Shown here: positions 28,705-38,790 of the stretch, one piece after another
Numbering within the stretch: the stretch's first letter is position 1
Layout of the letters: every line of letters begins with the position of its first letter
DNA from: Flavobacteriaceae bacterium CG2_30_31_66
GTDB taxonomy: Bacteria > Bacteroidota > Bacteroidia > Flavobacteriales > Flavobacteriaceae
Length of the DNA stretch: 64,000 bases
Assembly (NCBI GenBank): GCA_001873065.1
Contig: MNYM01000014.1
Location: 78,921-142,920, forward strand
Reading direction: 5' to 3'
Notes under the pieces: generated by a model
Seen by the model: only the letters and a program-made list of their open reading frames with translations
The model's database searches: none
What the model was told of the DNA's origin: nothing
Position numbers and translations under genes: made by a program

Positions 28705-31700
28705 ATGGCTTCTGACAAAAAATACTGGCAAAGTGTTGAAGAACTAACAAATAGTTCTTTTGTTGAAACGTTAAGTAAAAATGAGTTTGTTAAAGAAATT
28801 GCAACAGATGAATTTTTGGGTGATAAAGAAACATTATCGACATCTTCTACAACACGTAGAGATTTCTTAAAATATGTAGGATTCACAACAGCAGCTGCCA
28901 CTTTAGCTGCTTGCGAAGGTCCAGTAGTGAAATCCATTCCATATGTTGTAAAACCAAACGATATCATTGCAGGAGTTGCAGATTGGTATGCAACATCAAT
29001 GGCTGATGGGTATGATTTTGCAAATATTCTTGTAAAAACTCGTGAAGGGCGTCCAATTCAAATCATGCCAAATAAGGATGCGAATGCAACAACTAGCGCA
29101 AGAGTTCAAGCAGCTGTTTTATCTTTATACGACGAAAAACTTCGTTTGAAAGAACCTTCAAAAGGAGGAAAAAATATTTCTTGGAGCGATGCTGACAAGG
29201 AAATTGGTGCAGCATTATTAAAATTAAAAGATTCAAATTCTCCTGTAGTTTTATTGACAGGAACCATGGCAAGTCCTTCAACTGATAAAATTATTCAAGA
29301 ATTTATCGTTCAATACCCAAATGTAAAACATATCATTTATGATGCAGTTTCTGAATCTGCAACTACTGATGCTATGATGATGATCTATGGAAAACGTGCA
29401 TTGCCAAATTATCACCTAGACAAAGCAAAAACAATTGTTTCTTTTGGTGCTGATTTTTTAGGAGATTTTCATGGTGGTTTTGAAAAGCAATATGTTGCTG
29501 GTAGAAGACCAGAAACAGGTTCAATGTCTTACCATATTCAGTTTGAAAGCAATATGTCATTAACTGGTGCGAATGCTGACAAAAGGATTGTAGCAAAACC
29601 TTCTGATCAAATTTTCGCTTTGGTAAATTTATTCAACACAATCACCGGTTCAAATATCCCATCAAAAGCTACTCCAGTAGATGCTCAAGTGAAACAAATG
29701 GCTTCTGAATTGAAAAAAGCAGGTTCAAAAGGAGTTGTTTTAACAGGAATTAATGATAAAAACGCACAACTAGTTGCTCTGGCTATCAATAAAGCATTGA
29801 ATAGCGAAATTATTGATGTAAATAACACACTGAACATTCGTCAAGGAAATGATTCAGAAGTTGCGCAGTTTGTTATTGATTTGAAGGCTGGAAAAATTGG
29901 AGGTTTGATAACTTATAATGTGAATCCTTTATATTCACTTACCAATTCAGCTGATTTTGCAGAAGGTCTTAAAAAAGTATCATTATCAGTAGCATTATCT
30001 ACCGAAAATAATGAAACTGTTGATGCTTCAAATTATGTATTACCAACGTCACATTTCTTAGAATCTTGGGGTGATACTCAATTTAATGAAGTTACTTACG
30101 GATTAATGCAACCAACGATCCAGTTATTATTTAAAACGCGTCAATTACAAGACACGTTATTAACTTGGTCTGGAAATACTACAAAATATTACGACTATTT
30201 AAAAGCATTTGCTACCAATACTATTCTAGGAGGAAGTTCTTGGAACACAGCTTTACATAATGGTTTTTTTATTAAGGAAAATACAAGTGTTGCAATTGCT
30301 TCTGAAATTTCTATTGTTGATGCAGCTATGCAATTGTCAACATTAGCAAAGAAAGTATCTGGTTTTGAATTGAATTTATACACCATGACTGGTCTTGGAG
30401 ATGGAAAACAAGCAAACAATCCTTGGTTACAAGAATTTCCAGACCCAATCACAAGAACGTCTTGGGATAATTATTTGACCATGTCTATGGCTGATGCTAA
30501 AGAATTAGGGTTTTCAAATCCTGTGAAAGACAATGGCGCTATCGATGGTGATTATGCAAAAGTCTCTGTAAACGGAAAAGAAGTTATTGTACCAGTAATG
30601 ATTCAACCAGGACAAGCTAAAGGTTCTGTTGGATTGGCATTAGGATTTGGACGAACTTTTGGTTTAAAAGAAGAAATGCAAGTGGGGGTAAACGCCTATC
30701 CTTTGTATAAAAATTCAAATAATATTCAATTTGGAGTTACTATTGAAAAAGTTTCAGGAACCCACAAATTTGCTTGTACACAAGTACAAAAAACAATTGC
30801 TGGACGTCATGATATTTTAAAAGTAGCTTCATTAAAAGAATATAAAACTGTTGAACCTAAAGATCATCATGGATGGAACAAGCCATCTTATGTTTCTTAC
30901 GATCATAATGAAGTTGAGGCAAATACGATTGATCTTTGGGATGAGCATAACAGAGAATTAGGCCACCATTTTAATCTATCAATTGATTTAACTTCTTGTA
31001 CTGGCTGTGGAGCTTGTATAGTTGCTTGTCATGCAGAAAATAATGTTCCTGTCGTTGGTAAAAATGAAGTAAGAGTTGGTAGAGATATGCATTGGTTGCG
31101 TATTGATAGATATTATTCTTCTGAAGTTGAAACAAGAGAAGAAGCTAAAGAAAAAGGATTGAGCAGAGGAGATACTTATAAAGCATTAGAAACGGAAGCT
31201 GAAAATCCTGAAGTTACTTTTCAGCCAATGATGTGTCAACATTGTAATCATGCTCCTTGTGAAACCGTTTGTCCTGTTGCAGCAACTACTCACGGACGTC
31301 AAGGCCAAAATCAAATGACATATAACAGATGTGTTGGAACAAGATATTGTGCGAACAACTGTCCTTACAGAGTTCGTCGTTTTAACTGGTTCAATTATGC
31401 AAATAATAACGAGTTTGACTTTTATATGAACAACGAATATGGAAAAATGGTTTTGAATCCAGATGTAGTTGTTCGTTCAAGAGGTGTAATGGAAAAATGT
31501 TCAATGTGTATCCAAATGACTCAAGCAACTATTTTAAAAGCAAAAAAAGAAGGTCGTGCAGTAAACACTGATGAGTTTGAAACTGCTTGTTCATCAGCTT
31601 GTACTACTGGCGCATTGGTTTTTGGAGATGTGAACAACAAACAAGATAAAGTATCAGCTTTAGCAAAAGATAAAAGAGCTTATAACGTGTTAGATTATTT

Positions 31701-31758
31701 ACAAACAAAACCGAATGTAGTTTATCAAGTGAAAATAAAAAACACAAACGAAGCGTAA
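28705..31758 (+). CDS. actB: Alternative complex III, molybdopterin-oxidoreductase-like/Fe-S subunit ActB
   Basis: A 1017-residue protein. A Tat motif TTRRDFLKYVGF (near residues 49-60) is followed by a lipobox-like LAAC (Cys70) after a 48-residue N-terminal extension. The large central part is MoCo-oxidoreductase-like (usually without cofactor in this complex). The C-terminal part carries ferredoxin-type cysteine sets: CTGCGACIVAC, CQHCNHAPCETVCP, CVGTRYCANNCP and CSMCIQ with CSSACTTGAL, enough for about four Fe-S clusters. Periplasmic, membrane-associated. Confidence 0.93.
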   Translation: MASDKKYWQSVEELTNSSFVETLSKNEFVKEIATDEFLGDKETLSTSSTTRRDFLKYVGFTTAAATLAACEGPVVKSIPYVVKPNDIIAGVADWYATSMADGYDFANILVKTREGRPIQIMPNKDANATTSARVQAAVLSLYDEKLRLKEPSKGGKNISWSDADKEIGAALLKLKDSNSPVVLLTGTMASPSTDKIIQEFIVQYPNVKHIIYDAVSESATTDAMMMIYGKRALPNYHLDKAKTIVSFGADFLGDFHGGFEKQYVAGRRPETGSMSYHIQFESNMSLTGANADKRIVAKPSDQIFALVNLFNTITGSNIPSKATPVDAQVKQMASELKKAGSKGVVLTGINDKNAQLVALAINKALNSEIIDVNNTLNIRQGNDSEVAQFVIDLKAGKIGGLITYNVNPLYSLTNSADFAEGLKKVSLSVALSTENNETVDASNYVLPTSHFLESWGDTQFNEVTYGLMQPTIQLLFKTRQLQDTLLTWSGNTTKYYDYLKAFATNTILGGSSWNTALHNGFFIKENTSVAIASEISIVDAAMQLSTLAKKVSGFELNLYTMTGLGDGKQANNPWLQEFPDPITRTSWDNYLTMSMADAKELGFSNPVKDNGAIDGDYAKVSVNGKEVIVPVMIQPGQAKGSVGLALGFGRTFGLKEEMQVGVNAYPLYKNSNNIQFGVTIEKVSGTHKFACTQVQKTIAGRHDILKVASLKEYKTVEPKDHHGWNKPSYVSYDHNEVEANTIDLWDEHNRELGHHFNLSIDLTSCTGCGACIVACHAENNVPVVGKNEVRVGRDMHWLRIDRYYSSEVETREEAKEKGLSRGDTYKALETEAENPEVTFQPMMCQHCNHAPCETVCPVAATTHGRQGQNQMTYNRCVGTRYCANNCPYRVRRFNWFNYANNNEFDFYMNNEYGKMVLNPDVVVRSRGVMEKCSMCIQMTQATILKAKKEGRAVNTDEFETACSSACTTGALVFGDVNNKQDKVSALAKDKRAYNVLDYLQTKPNVVYQVKIKNTNEA

Positions 31759-31865
31759 ATGAGTTAGAAAGTTTTAAAGTCAAAAAGTTACAGAGAAAAT
31801 GATACCTTTAAAATTTAAAACAAAATTCAAACTTTTAAATAAAATATTAAACTAAGTAATTATAT

Positions 31866-33329
31866 ATGTCTCATTACGAAGCATCCATAAGAGAACCTTT
31901 GATTTTAGGTGATAAAAATTATCACGATATTACCGAAGATATTGTAAAACCTATTGAAGGAAAGGCAAATAAACACTGGTACATGGCATTTTATATCTCT
32001 TTGGCTGCAATGCTTTGGGGATTTGGATGTATTTTTTATACAGTTGGAACAGGCATTGGCGTTTGGGGTCTAAGCAAAAATATTGGTTGGGCTTGGGATA
32101 TTACAAATTTCGTTTGGTGGGTAGGTATTGGTCACGCAGGAACATTAATTTCTGCGGTATTGTTACTATTCCGTCAAAAATGGAGAATGGCCATCAATCG
32201 TTCTGCAGAAGCCATGACAATTTTTGCTGTTTTTCAAGCAGGATTGTTTCCAATTATTCACATGGGTCGTCCTTGGAACGCATATTGGGTGTTACCAATT
32301 CCAAACCAATTTGGGTCTCTTTGGGTTAACTTTAACTCACCATTATTGTGGGACGTTTTTGCAATTTCAACTTATTTATCAGTTTCCTTGGTTTTCTGGT
32401 GGACAGGTTTATTACCAGATTTTGCCATGATTCGTGATAGAGCTGTAAAACCTTTCCAAAAGAAAATTTATTCATTATTGAGTTTTGGCTGGTCAGGAAG
32501 AGCAAAAGATTGGCAACGTTTTGAGGAAGTTTCTCTGGTTTTAGCAGGTTTGGCAACTCCGTTAGTACTTTCTGTACACACGATTGTATCTATGGACTTT
32601 GCTACCTCCATCAATCCAGGTTGGCACTCAACTATTTTTCCTCCTTACTTCGTTGCAGGAGCAATTTTCTCGGGATTTGCAATGGTGCAAACTTTATTAG
32701 GAATCATGCGAAAAGTTACAAACATGGAAGATTATATTACAAGAATGCATATTGAATATATGAATATTGTGATCATATTAACAGGTGGAATTGTTGCTGT
32801 TGCTTACGCAACTGAGTTTTTTATTGCATGGTACACTGGTTCTCCTTACGAAAATTACACCTATTTATCAGTAGGTGCTGCAACAGGTCCTTATTCTTGG
32901 GCATTTTGGTCATTGATGATTTTCAATATCATGATTCCTCAGTTATTATGGATTAAAAAATTTAGAAGAAGTTTTATTGTATCTTTCATTATTTCAATCG
33001 CTATTAATATTGGGATGTGGTTTGAGCGTTTTGATATCATTGCAATCGTATTAAGTAAAGGTCATTTGCCCTCAACTTGGTGGCGTTTTGAACCAACTTT
33101 TGTCGATGTTGGAATTTTCATTGGAACCATAGGTTTTTTCTTCGTACTATTTCTATTATATGCAAGAACTTTCCCAGTAATTGCACAGGCTGAGGTAAAA
33201 ACAATTTTGAAATCTTCAGGAGAATTTTACAAAAAAAGAAGTGCACAAGGAATTGCTACAAAACCGGCAATCAATATTGCAGGTAATGTGGTAATAAATG
33301 ATAAATCAGATAAAAAAGATATAGAATAA
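31866..33329 (+). CDS. actC: Alternative complex III, NrfD-like integral membrane subunit ActC
   Basis: A 487-residue polytopic protein (about ten membrane helices) of the NrfD/PsrC family, starting after a short cytoplasmic lead (about residues 1-37). It contains FQAGLFPIIHMGRPWNAYW and SVHTIVSMDFATSINPGWHS, typical of the quinol-site subunit. It overlaps actD by one base. Confidence 0.93.
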   Translation: MSHYEASIREPLILGDKNYHDITEDIVKPIEGKANKHWYMAFYISLAAMLWGFGCIFYTVGTGIGVWGLSKNIGWAWDITNFVWWVGIGHAGTLISAVLLLFRQKWRMAINRSAEAMTIFAVFQAGLFPIIHMGRPWNAYWVLPIPNQFGSLWVNFNSPLLWDVFAISTYLSVSLVFWWTGLLPDFAMIRDRAVKPFQKKIYSLLSFGWSGRAKDWQRFEEVSLVLAGLATPLVLSVHTIVSMDFATSINPGWHSTIFPPYFVAGAIFSGFAMVQTLLGIMRKVTNMEDYITRMHIEYMNIVIILTGGIVAVAYATEFFIAWYTGSPYENYTYLSVGAATGPYSWAFWSLMIFNIMIPQLLWIKKFRRSFIVSFIISIAINIGMWFERFDIIAIVLSKGHLPSTWWRFEPTFVDVGIFIGTIGFFFVLFLLYARTFPVIAQAEVKTILKSSGEFYKKRSAQGIATKPAINIAGNVVINDKSDKKDIE

Positions 33330-33856
33330 TGAGTTCATTAAAAGTTATTCACGCGTTTTATAATGATGACGAAATTTTGCTTGATGCTGTGAAAACAGTG
33401 AAAGCTGCACATCATCATATAGATGAAGTATTTTGCCCTTTTCCAGTCCATGGTTTAGATAAAGCTATGGGTTTGGCGCCAACAAGAATTGCAATTACTG
33501 CATTTATGTATGGAATTACAGGTCTAAGTGTCGCAATTTGGATGACAAATTATATGATGATTCAAGATTGGCCACAAGATATTGGTGGAAAACCAAGTTT
33601 TTCTTGGTTTGAAAACATGCCAGCATTCGTGCCAATCATGTTTGAGTTGACAGTTTTTTTTGCAGCCCATTTAATGGTAATTACTTTTTATATGAGAAGT
33701 AAAATATGGCCTTTTAGAAAAGCAGAAAATCCAGATCCAAGAACAACTGATGACCATTTTTTGATGGAAATTCCTGTTCATAATAATGAAGAAGAGTTGA
33801 CAGCTTTGTTAGTAAAAACTGGCGCTGTTGAAATAAATGTAGTAGAAAAGCATTAA
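33329..33856 (+). CDS. actD: Alternative complex III, subunit ActD (DUF3341)
   Basis: A 175-residue protein with two central membrane helices (about residues 50-72 and 92-116). PFPVHGLDKAMGL is the DUF3341 signature. No redox motif is present. Its start overlaps the actC stop. Confidence 0.92.
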   Translation: MSSLKVIHAFYNDDEILLDAVKTVKAAHHHIDEVFCPFPVHGLDKAMGLAPTRIAITAFMYGITGLSVAIWMTNYMMIQDWPQDIGGKPSFSWFENMPAFVPIMFELTVFFAAHLMVITFYMRSKIWPFRKAENPDPRTTDDHFLMEIPVHNNEEELTALLVKTGAVEINVVEKH

Positions 33857-33866
33857 TCAATAGGCA

Positions 33867-34415
33867 ATGAAAAATTTAAAAATACTTATCGCTTTATCAG
33901 TTTTTACAAGCCTAATTTCTTGTAACAACAAGAGAACTCCACAGCTTCAATACATGCCAGATATGTACGTATCGATACCTTATGACACTGATGGTGAAAA
34001 AGGAATCAATAATAAACCTGTTAATATACCACCTGTAGCAGGAACATTGCCAAGAGGAGGATTTCCGGCTTATGACATCCCAGATACTCCTGAAGGATAT
34101 GAAAGAGCAAGAATTGAGGTTTTAAACCCTCTTGATTCCTCTGAAGTGAATATTTCAAAAGGAAAAGAGTTATATAACATATATTGTATTTCTTGTCATG
34201 GTGAAAAAGGCGCTGGAAATGGGGTTTTAGTGCAAAGAGAAAAATTCTTAGGAATTCCTAATTATAAAGATAGAGACGTGAATGCAGGAACTATTTACCA
34301 TGTTTTGATTCATGGAAAAAATTTAATGGGTTCTCATTCTTCTCAATTAACATACACAGAACGTTGGCAAGTTGTTCAATATGTACAACAATTACGTGCC
34401 GAATTATTAAAATAA
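33867..34415 (+). CDS. actE: Alternative complex III, mono-haem cytochrome c lipoprotein ActE
   Basis: A 182-residue lipoprotein (lipobox SLISC, Cys19) with one haem motif CISCHGEKGAGNG (near residue 107-119) and a likely axial methionine in GKNLMGSHSS. It probably passes electrons on to cytochrome oxidase. The N-terminal linker is proline-rich. Confidence 0.93.
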   Translation: MKNLKILIALSVFTSLISCNNKRTPQLQYMPDMYVSIPYDTDGEKGINNKPVNIPPVAGTLPRGGFPAYDIPDTPEGYERARIEVLNPLDSSEVNISKGKELYNIYCISCHGEKGAGNGVLVQREKFLGIPNYKDRDVNAGTIYHVLIHGKNLMGSHSSQLTYTERWQVVQYVQQLRAELLK

Positions 34416-34441
34416 TTACAAAAAGATAGAATACGAAAGAT

Positions 34442-35815
34442 ATGTATCAATTCTCAGGTAAATTAAAAATACTCTCTCTTGCACTTATAATTATAGGTGC
34501 TTTAGGTATCGGATTCAGTTTCTTTAGCGCTCCAAAAACAGTTGAAGAATCTAAAGAAATGATTGCGGCTCAGATTTCTCATGGAGATTCTCACGATTCT
34601 GAACATGCAGCAACCACCGCAAATAGTCATGATACTCATCACGATGAAAAACACGATGAGCACATATTTCATCAAATGCAAAACAAACCTTGGGCTGCTT
34701 TGTATGTTTCATTGTTTTTCTTTTTGGGAATATCTCTTCTTGTTTTGGCTTTTTATGCTTCTCAAAGAGTAGCTCAATCTGCTTGGTCAGTAGTTTTATT
34801 TCGAGTGATGGAAGCAATCACAGCCAATATAGTTCCTACATCAATTATCATGTTGTTGGTTATTTTATCTGCTTCAGTTTTCCATTGGAATCATTTATTT
34901 CCATGGATGGCAGATGGCATTTTTGATCCAACAAGTAAAAACTATGATCCCATTATAGATGCAAAATCATGGTGGATGAACATTTCAGGATGGACAATTA
35001 GAGGAATTGTATATTTAATTCTTTGGAATACTTACAGATGGTTTATTAGAAAAAATTCAATTACCGAAGATACTGCAAATGACAATTATAAAACCTACAA
35101 GAAAAATTTTCATGCTTCAGTTATATTTTTGGTAATCTTTATGATTACAGAATCATTAATGTCTTGGGATTGGATCATGGGTTTAGATCCACATTGGTTT
35201 TCAACATTATTTGGTTGGTATGTTTTGTCAAGTTTATTAGTAAGTGCATTAACAGTAATCGCTATTGTAACTATTTATTTGCGTTCAAAAGGTGCTTTAT
35301 CAAGTGTAAATGATAGTCATATTCACGATTTAGCTAAATTCATGTTTGGTTTTTCTGTTTTCTGGACTTATTTGTGGTTTTCACAATTTATGCTAATTTG
35401 GTATGCAGATATTCCTGAAGAAACAACTTATTTCGTTGCGAGATTTAATGAATATAAATTACCTTTTTTATCAATGGTGGTGATAAATTTCGTTTTTCCA
35501 ATATTATTGCTAATTAACAGCGATTTCAAAAGTATTCCTTGGTTTGTGGTTCTTGGTGGAATTGTAATCTTAGCAGGACATTATGTTGATTTCTATGTGA
35601 TGATCATGCCAGCAACTGTTGGAGCTCAATGGTCTTTTGGAATTGCAGAAATTAGTGCGCTTTTATTTTTCTTAGGAATATTTATTTTTACTGTGTTTAG
35701 CGCTTTTGCAAAAGTAAGTCCTATCCCAAAAGGAAATCCATTTTTGATGGAAAGTGAACAATTTCATTATTTTAATATCGAGCATAGAGGAGAAGAATCA
35801 GCGGATCATCATTAA
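34442..35815 (+). CDS. actF: Alternative complex III, integral membrane subunit ActF
   Basis: A 457-residue polytopic protein related to ActC. After a first helix (about residues 7-28) a His/Asp-rich loop (SHGDSHDSEH ... DTHHDEKHDEH, about 45-77) precedes about nine more helices. The sequence ESLMSWDWIMGLDPHWFST is conserved in the family. The histidine-rich loop could bind metal, but this is speculation. Confidence 0.92.
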   Translation: MYQFSGKLKILSLALIIIGALGIGFSFFSAPKTVEESKEMIAAQISHGDSHDSEHAATTANSHDTHHDEKHDEHIFHQMQNKPWAALYVSLFFFLGISLLVLAFYASQRVAQSAWSVVLFRVMEAITANIVPTSIIMLLVILSASVFHWNHLFPWMADGIFDPTSKNYDPIIDAKSWWMNISGWTIRGIVYLILWNTYRWFIRKNSITEDTANDNYKTYKKNFHASVIFLVIFMITESLMSWDWIMGLDPHWFSTLFGWYVLSSLLVSALTVIAIVTIYLRSKGALSSVNDSHIHDLAKFMFGFSVFWTYLWFSQFMLIWYADIPEETTYFVARFNEYKLPFLSMVVINFVFPILLLINSDFKSIPWFVVLGGIVILAGHYVDFYVMIMPATVGAQWSFGIAEISALLFFLGIFIFTVFSAFAKVSPIPKGNPFLMESEQFHYFNIEHRGEESADHH

Positions 35816-35847
35816 TAAAAGTTTAAAACAATAAAGAAAAGATACAT

Positions 35848-36858
35848 ATGCTAGCTCTATTTTATATTTTTATATTTGTAGCAATTGGAGTAAGTTTTTG
35901 GCAAATTACAAGAATTTTAAATCTTAGAAGTTCTATCGCTAACGACAATGACAATGCCAAACAAGGAAATTATGCACTATTATTTTTGGTTTTTTTATAT
36001 GCAATGATGATTTATTGCTTAATCGCTTTGAACGTGATTATGCTCCCTGAATCTGCATCTATAGAAGGAGAACATGATGATAATTTATTCAATATTACAT
36101 TTTGGTTGATTGGTATAGTGCAGTTCGGGATGCAATTTCTGACTTTTTACTTTACTTTCAAATATAAAGGAAACAATAATAACAAAGCAAGATTTTATGC
36201 TGACAGTCATAAATTAGAAGCCATTTGGACAATCACTCCAGCAATTACACTTGTGATTCTTATTGGTTATGGTTTGTGGCAATGGAATAATACTATGGAT
36301 TTATCAAATGCTGAAAATCCCATTGTTATTGAAGTTTATTCTCAACAATTTAGATGGGATGCACGTTATGCAGGTGAAGATAATATGTTGGGTTATGGAA
36401 ACGTAAACTTTATCAAAGGTATTAACACTTTAGGTGTTGATATGTCTGATAAAAATGCCCAAGATGACAAGCAAGTAACTGAATTGTATTTACCAAAAGG
36501 AAGAAAAATTCATTTCAGATTCCGTTCTCAAGATGTTTTACACTCTGCTTATATGCCCCATTTTAGAGCTCAAATGAATTGTGTTCCTGGAATGGTAACA
36601 GAATTTGGTTTTACACCAAAATATACTACCGAGGAAATGAGACAACAATCAGAAGTAATTGAGAAAGTAAAGGGAATCAATAAGATTAGAAAAGCTAAAG
36701 GCGAAGATCCTTATGAATTTGACTATTTATTATTGTGTAATAAAATTTGCGGTGCATCACATTATAATATGCAAATGAAAATTACGGTAGTTGAACAAGA
36801 AGAATATGATAAATGGATTGCACAACAACCAACCTTATCAACAGTTATAAATAATTAA
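35848..36858 (+). CDS. coxB: Cytochrome c oxidase subunit II
   Basis: A 336-residue protein with two or three N-terminal membrane helices and a cupredoxin domain bearing the CuA site: an upstream histidine (DVLHSAYMPHFRAQ) and CNKICGASHYNM near residues 297-308. The two Cys, His and Met ligands are present; a Lys stands where many homologues have Glu (CxExC). No fused cytochrome c domain, so ActE or a soluble cytochrome probably donates electrons. Directly after actF. Confidence 0.93.
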   Translation: MLALFYIFIFVAIGVSFWQITRILNLRSSIANDNDNAKQGNYALLFLVFLYAMMIYCLIALNVIMLPESASIEGEHDDNLFNITFWLIGIVQFGMQFLTFYFTFKYKGNNNNKARFYADSHKLEAIWTITPAITLVILIGYGLWQWNNTMDLSNAENPIVIEVYSQQFRWDARYAGEDNMLGYGNVNFIKGINTLGVDMSDKNAQDDKQVTELYLPKGRKIHFRFRSQDVLHSAYMPHFRAQMNCVPGMVTEFGFTPKYTTEEMRQQSEVIEKVKGINKIRKAKGEDPYEFDYLLLCNKICGASHYNMQMKITVVEQEEYDKWIAQQPTLSTVINN

Positions 36859-36886
36859 TATTAAGTCACTACAAATAAAAAAGATC

Positions 36887-38668
36887 ATGTCAGAACATCA
36901 TCATAAAGAAACATTTGTAACAAAATATATTTTCAGTCAGGATCACAAAATGATCTCTAAACAATTTTTAGTAACTGGTATTTTTATGGGTGTCATTGCA
37001 CTTTTTATGTCAATGATTTTCCGATTGCAGTTAGCTTGGCCTGAAAAATCGTTTACAATAATTGAAGCATTTTTAGGGAATCATCAAACAGATGGTATCT
37101 TAAATCCGGATATTTACTTGGCTTTGGTAACAATCCATGGAACAATCATGGTATTTTTTGTATTAACTGCTGGTTTAAGTGGTACATTTTCAAATTTATT
37201 AATCCCATTACAAATTGGTGCAAGAGATATGGCATCAGGATTCTTAAACATGGTTTCCTATTGGTTATTCTTTATTTCAAGTGTTATTATGGTTATTTCC
37301 CTTTTTGTTGAAGCTGGTCCAGCCTCTGCAGGATGGACAGTTTACCCGCCTTTAAGTGCCTTGCCACAAGCAATTCCAGGTTCAGGAGCGGGAATGACAC
37401 TATGGTTGGTTTCTATGGCAATTTTTATTGCATCCTCTTTAATTGGTGCATTAAATTATATTGTTACCGTTTTAAATCTTAGAACAAAAGGAATGAAAAT
37501 GACAAGATTGCCATTGACAATTTGGGCATTTTTTGTAACAGCCATGATTGGTGTGGTTTCATTCCCAGTTTTATTATCAGCGGCTTTATTGTTGATTTTT
37601 GATAGAAGTTTTGGAACATCATTTTACCTGTCAGACATTTTTATATCAGGAGAAGTGTTGCATTATCAAGGTGGATCACCTGTTTTGTTTGAACATTTAT
37701 TTTGGTTTTTAGGACATCCTGAAGTATATATTGTTTTATTACCGGCACTTGGAATTACTTCAGAAATTATTTCTACCAATGCTAGAAAACCAATTTTTGG
37801 ATACAGAGCAATGGTCATGTCAATTATTGCAATTGCATTTTTATCAACCATTGTTTGGGGTCATCACATGTTTGTTTCAGGTATGAATCCATTTCTAGGC
37901 TCTGTCTTTACTTTTACAACCTTATTAATTGCCATCCCTTCTGCTGTAAAAGCATTTAATTACGTAACCACACTCTGGAAAGGAAATCTACAACTTAATC
38001 CTGCCATGTTATTTTCAATTGGATTGGTTTCAACTTTCGTAACAGGTGGTTTAACGGGTTTGGTTTTAGGAGATTCTGCATTAGATATCAATGTTCATGA
38101 TACCTATTTTGTTGTTGCTCACTTCCACTTGGTAATGGGTGTTTCTGCAATTTTTGGAATGTATGCAGGTATTTACCATTGGTTTCCAAAAATGTATGGA
38201 CGTTTGATGAATAAAGTTTTGGGTTACTGGCATTTTTGGATTACTATTATTTGTGCTTATGGTGTTTTTTGGCCAATGCATTTTATAGGTTTAGCGGGTT
38301 TACCTAGAAGATACTATACTAATACCAATTTTCCATTGTTTGATGACATTGCGAATGTCAACGTTGTGATTACCATTTTTGCGATTGTTGGTGGTGTTGC
38401 TCAGATTTTGTTCCTTGCGAACTTCTTCATTTCAATTTATAGAGGTGAAAAATCAACACAGAATCCATGGAAATCTAATACTTTAGAGTGGACCACTCCA
38501 GTGCAACACGTTCATGGTAACTGGCCAGGAAAGTTGCCTGTAGTTCACAGATGGCCTTATGATTACAGTAAACGTGTAGATCCTAATGATGACAATAGTG
38601 ATTATTTGCATGGAAAAGATTACGTTTCGCAAATCACACCTTTACTTGAGGGAGAAGAACCTTCTTAA
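36887..38668 (+). CDS. coxA: Cytochrome c oxidase subunit I
   Basis: A 593-residue haem-copper oxidase with about twelve helices. FWFLGHPEVYIVLLPALG gives the CuB histidine, the cross-linked Tyr and the A1-type GHPEV glutamate. WGHHMFVSG carries two more CuB ligands, and NVHDTYFVVAHFHLVMG the haem ligands. Subunit III is not in the window. Physical linkage with actA-F supports an ACIII-oxidase supercomplex. Confidence 0.95.
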   Translation: MSEHHHKETFVTKYIFSQDHKMISKQFLVTGIFMGVIALFMSMIFRLQLAWPEKSFTIIEAFLGNHQTDGILNPDIYLALVTIHGTIMVFFVLTAGLSGTFSNLLIPLQIGARDMASGFLNMVSYWLFFISSVIMVISLFVEAGPASAGWTVYPPLSALPQAIPGSGAGMTLWLVSMAIFIASSLIGALNYIVTVLNLRTKGMKMTRLPLTIWAFFVTAMIGVVSFPVLLSAALLLIFDRSFGTSFYLSDIFISGEVLHYQGGSPVLFEHLFWFLGHPEVYIVLLPALGITSEIISTNARKPIFGYRAMVMSIIAIAFLSTIVWGHHMFVSGMNPFLGSVFTFTTLLIAIPSAVKAFNYVTTLWKGNLQLNPAMLFSIGLVSTFVTGGLTGLVLGDSALDINVHDTYFVVAHFHLVMGVSAIFGMYAGIYHWFPKMYGRLMNKVLGYWHFWITIICAYGVFWPMHFIGLAGLPRRYYTNTNFPLFDDIANVNVVITIFAIVGGVAQILFLANFFISIYRGEKSTQNPWKSNTLEWTTPVQHVHGNWPGKLPVVHRWPYDYSKRVDPNDDNSDYLHGKDYVSQITPLLEGEEPS

Positions 38669-38687
38669 AAAGCATTTATATTACAAT

Positions 38688-38716
38688 AAAGCCTTTCCAT
38701 AACGGAAAGGCTTTTT
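38688..38716 (+). terminator. Intrinsic terminator after coxA
   Basis: AAAGCCTTTCC and GGAAAGGCTTTTT pair around ATAAC, followed by T-rich sequence. It ends the respiratory cluster. Confidence 0.92.
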
Positions 38717-38777
38717 ATTTTTACTTTTTTTCCTGTAAGGTTTTCAAAACGGTGTAGGTAAAAAAGTCAAAATCCTT

Positions 38778-38785
38778 TATCTTTG
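38778..38785 (+). promoter_or_regulatory. Candidate -7 promoter element of ruvB (near-leaderless)
   Basis: TATCTTTG fits TANNTTTG and ends 5 bases before the ruvB ATG at 38791, so a transcript from it would have almost no 5' untranslated region. No TTG is seen at the -33 distance. Confidence 0.4.
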
Positions 38786-38790
38786 TGAAT

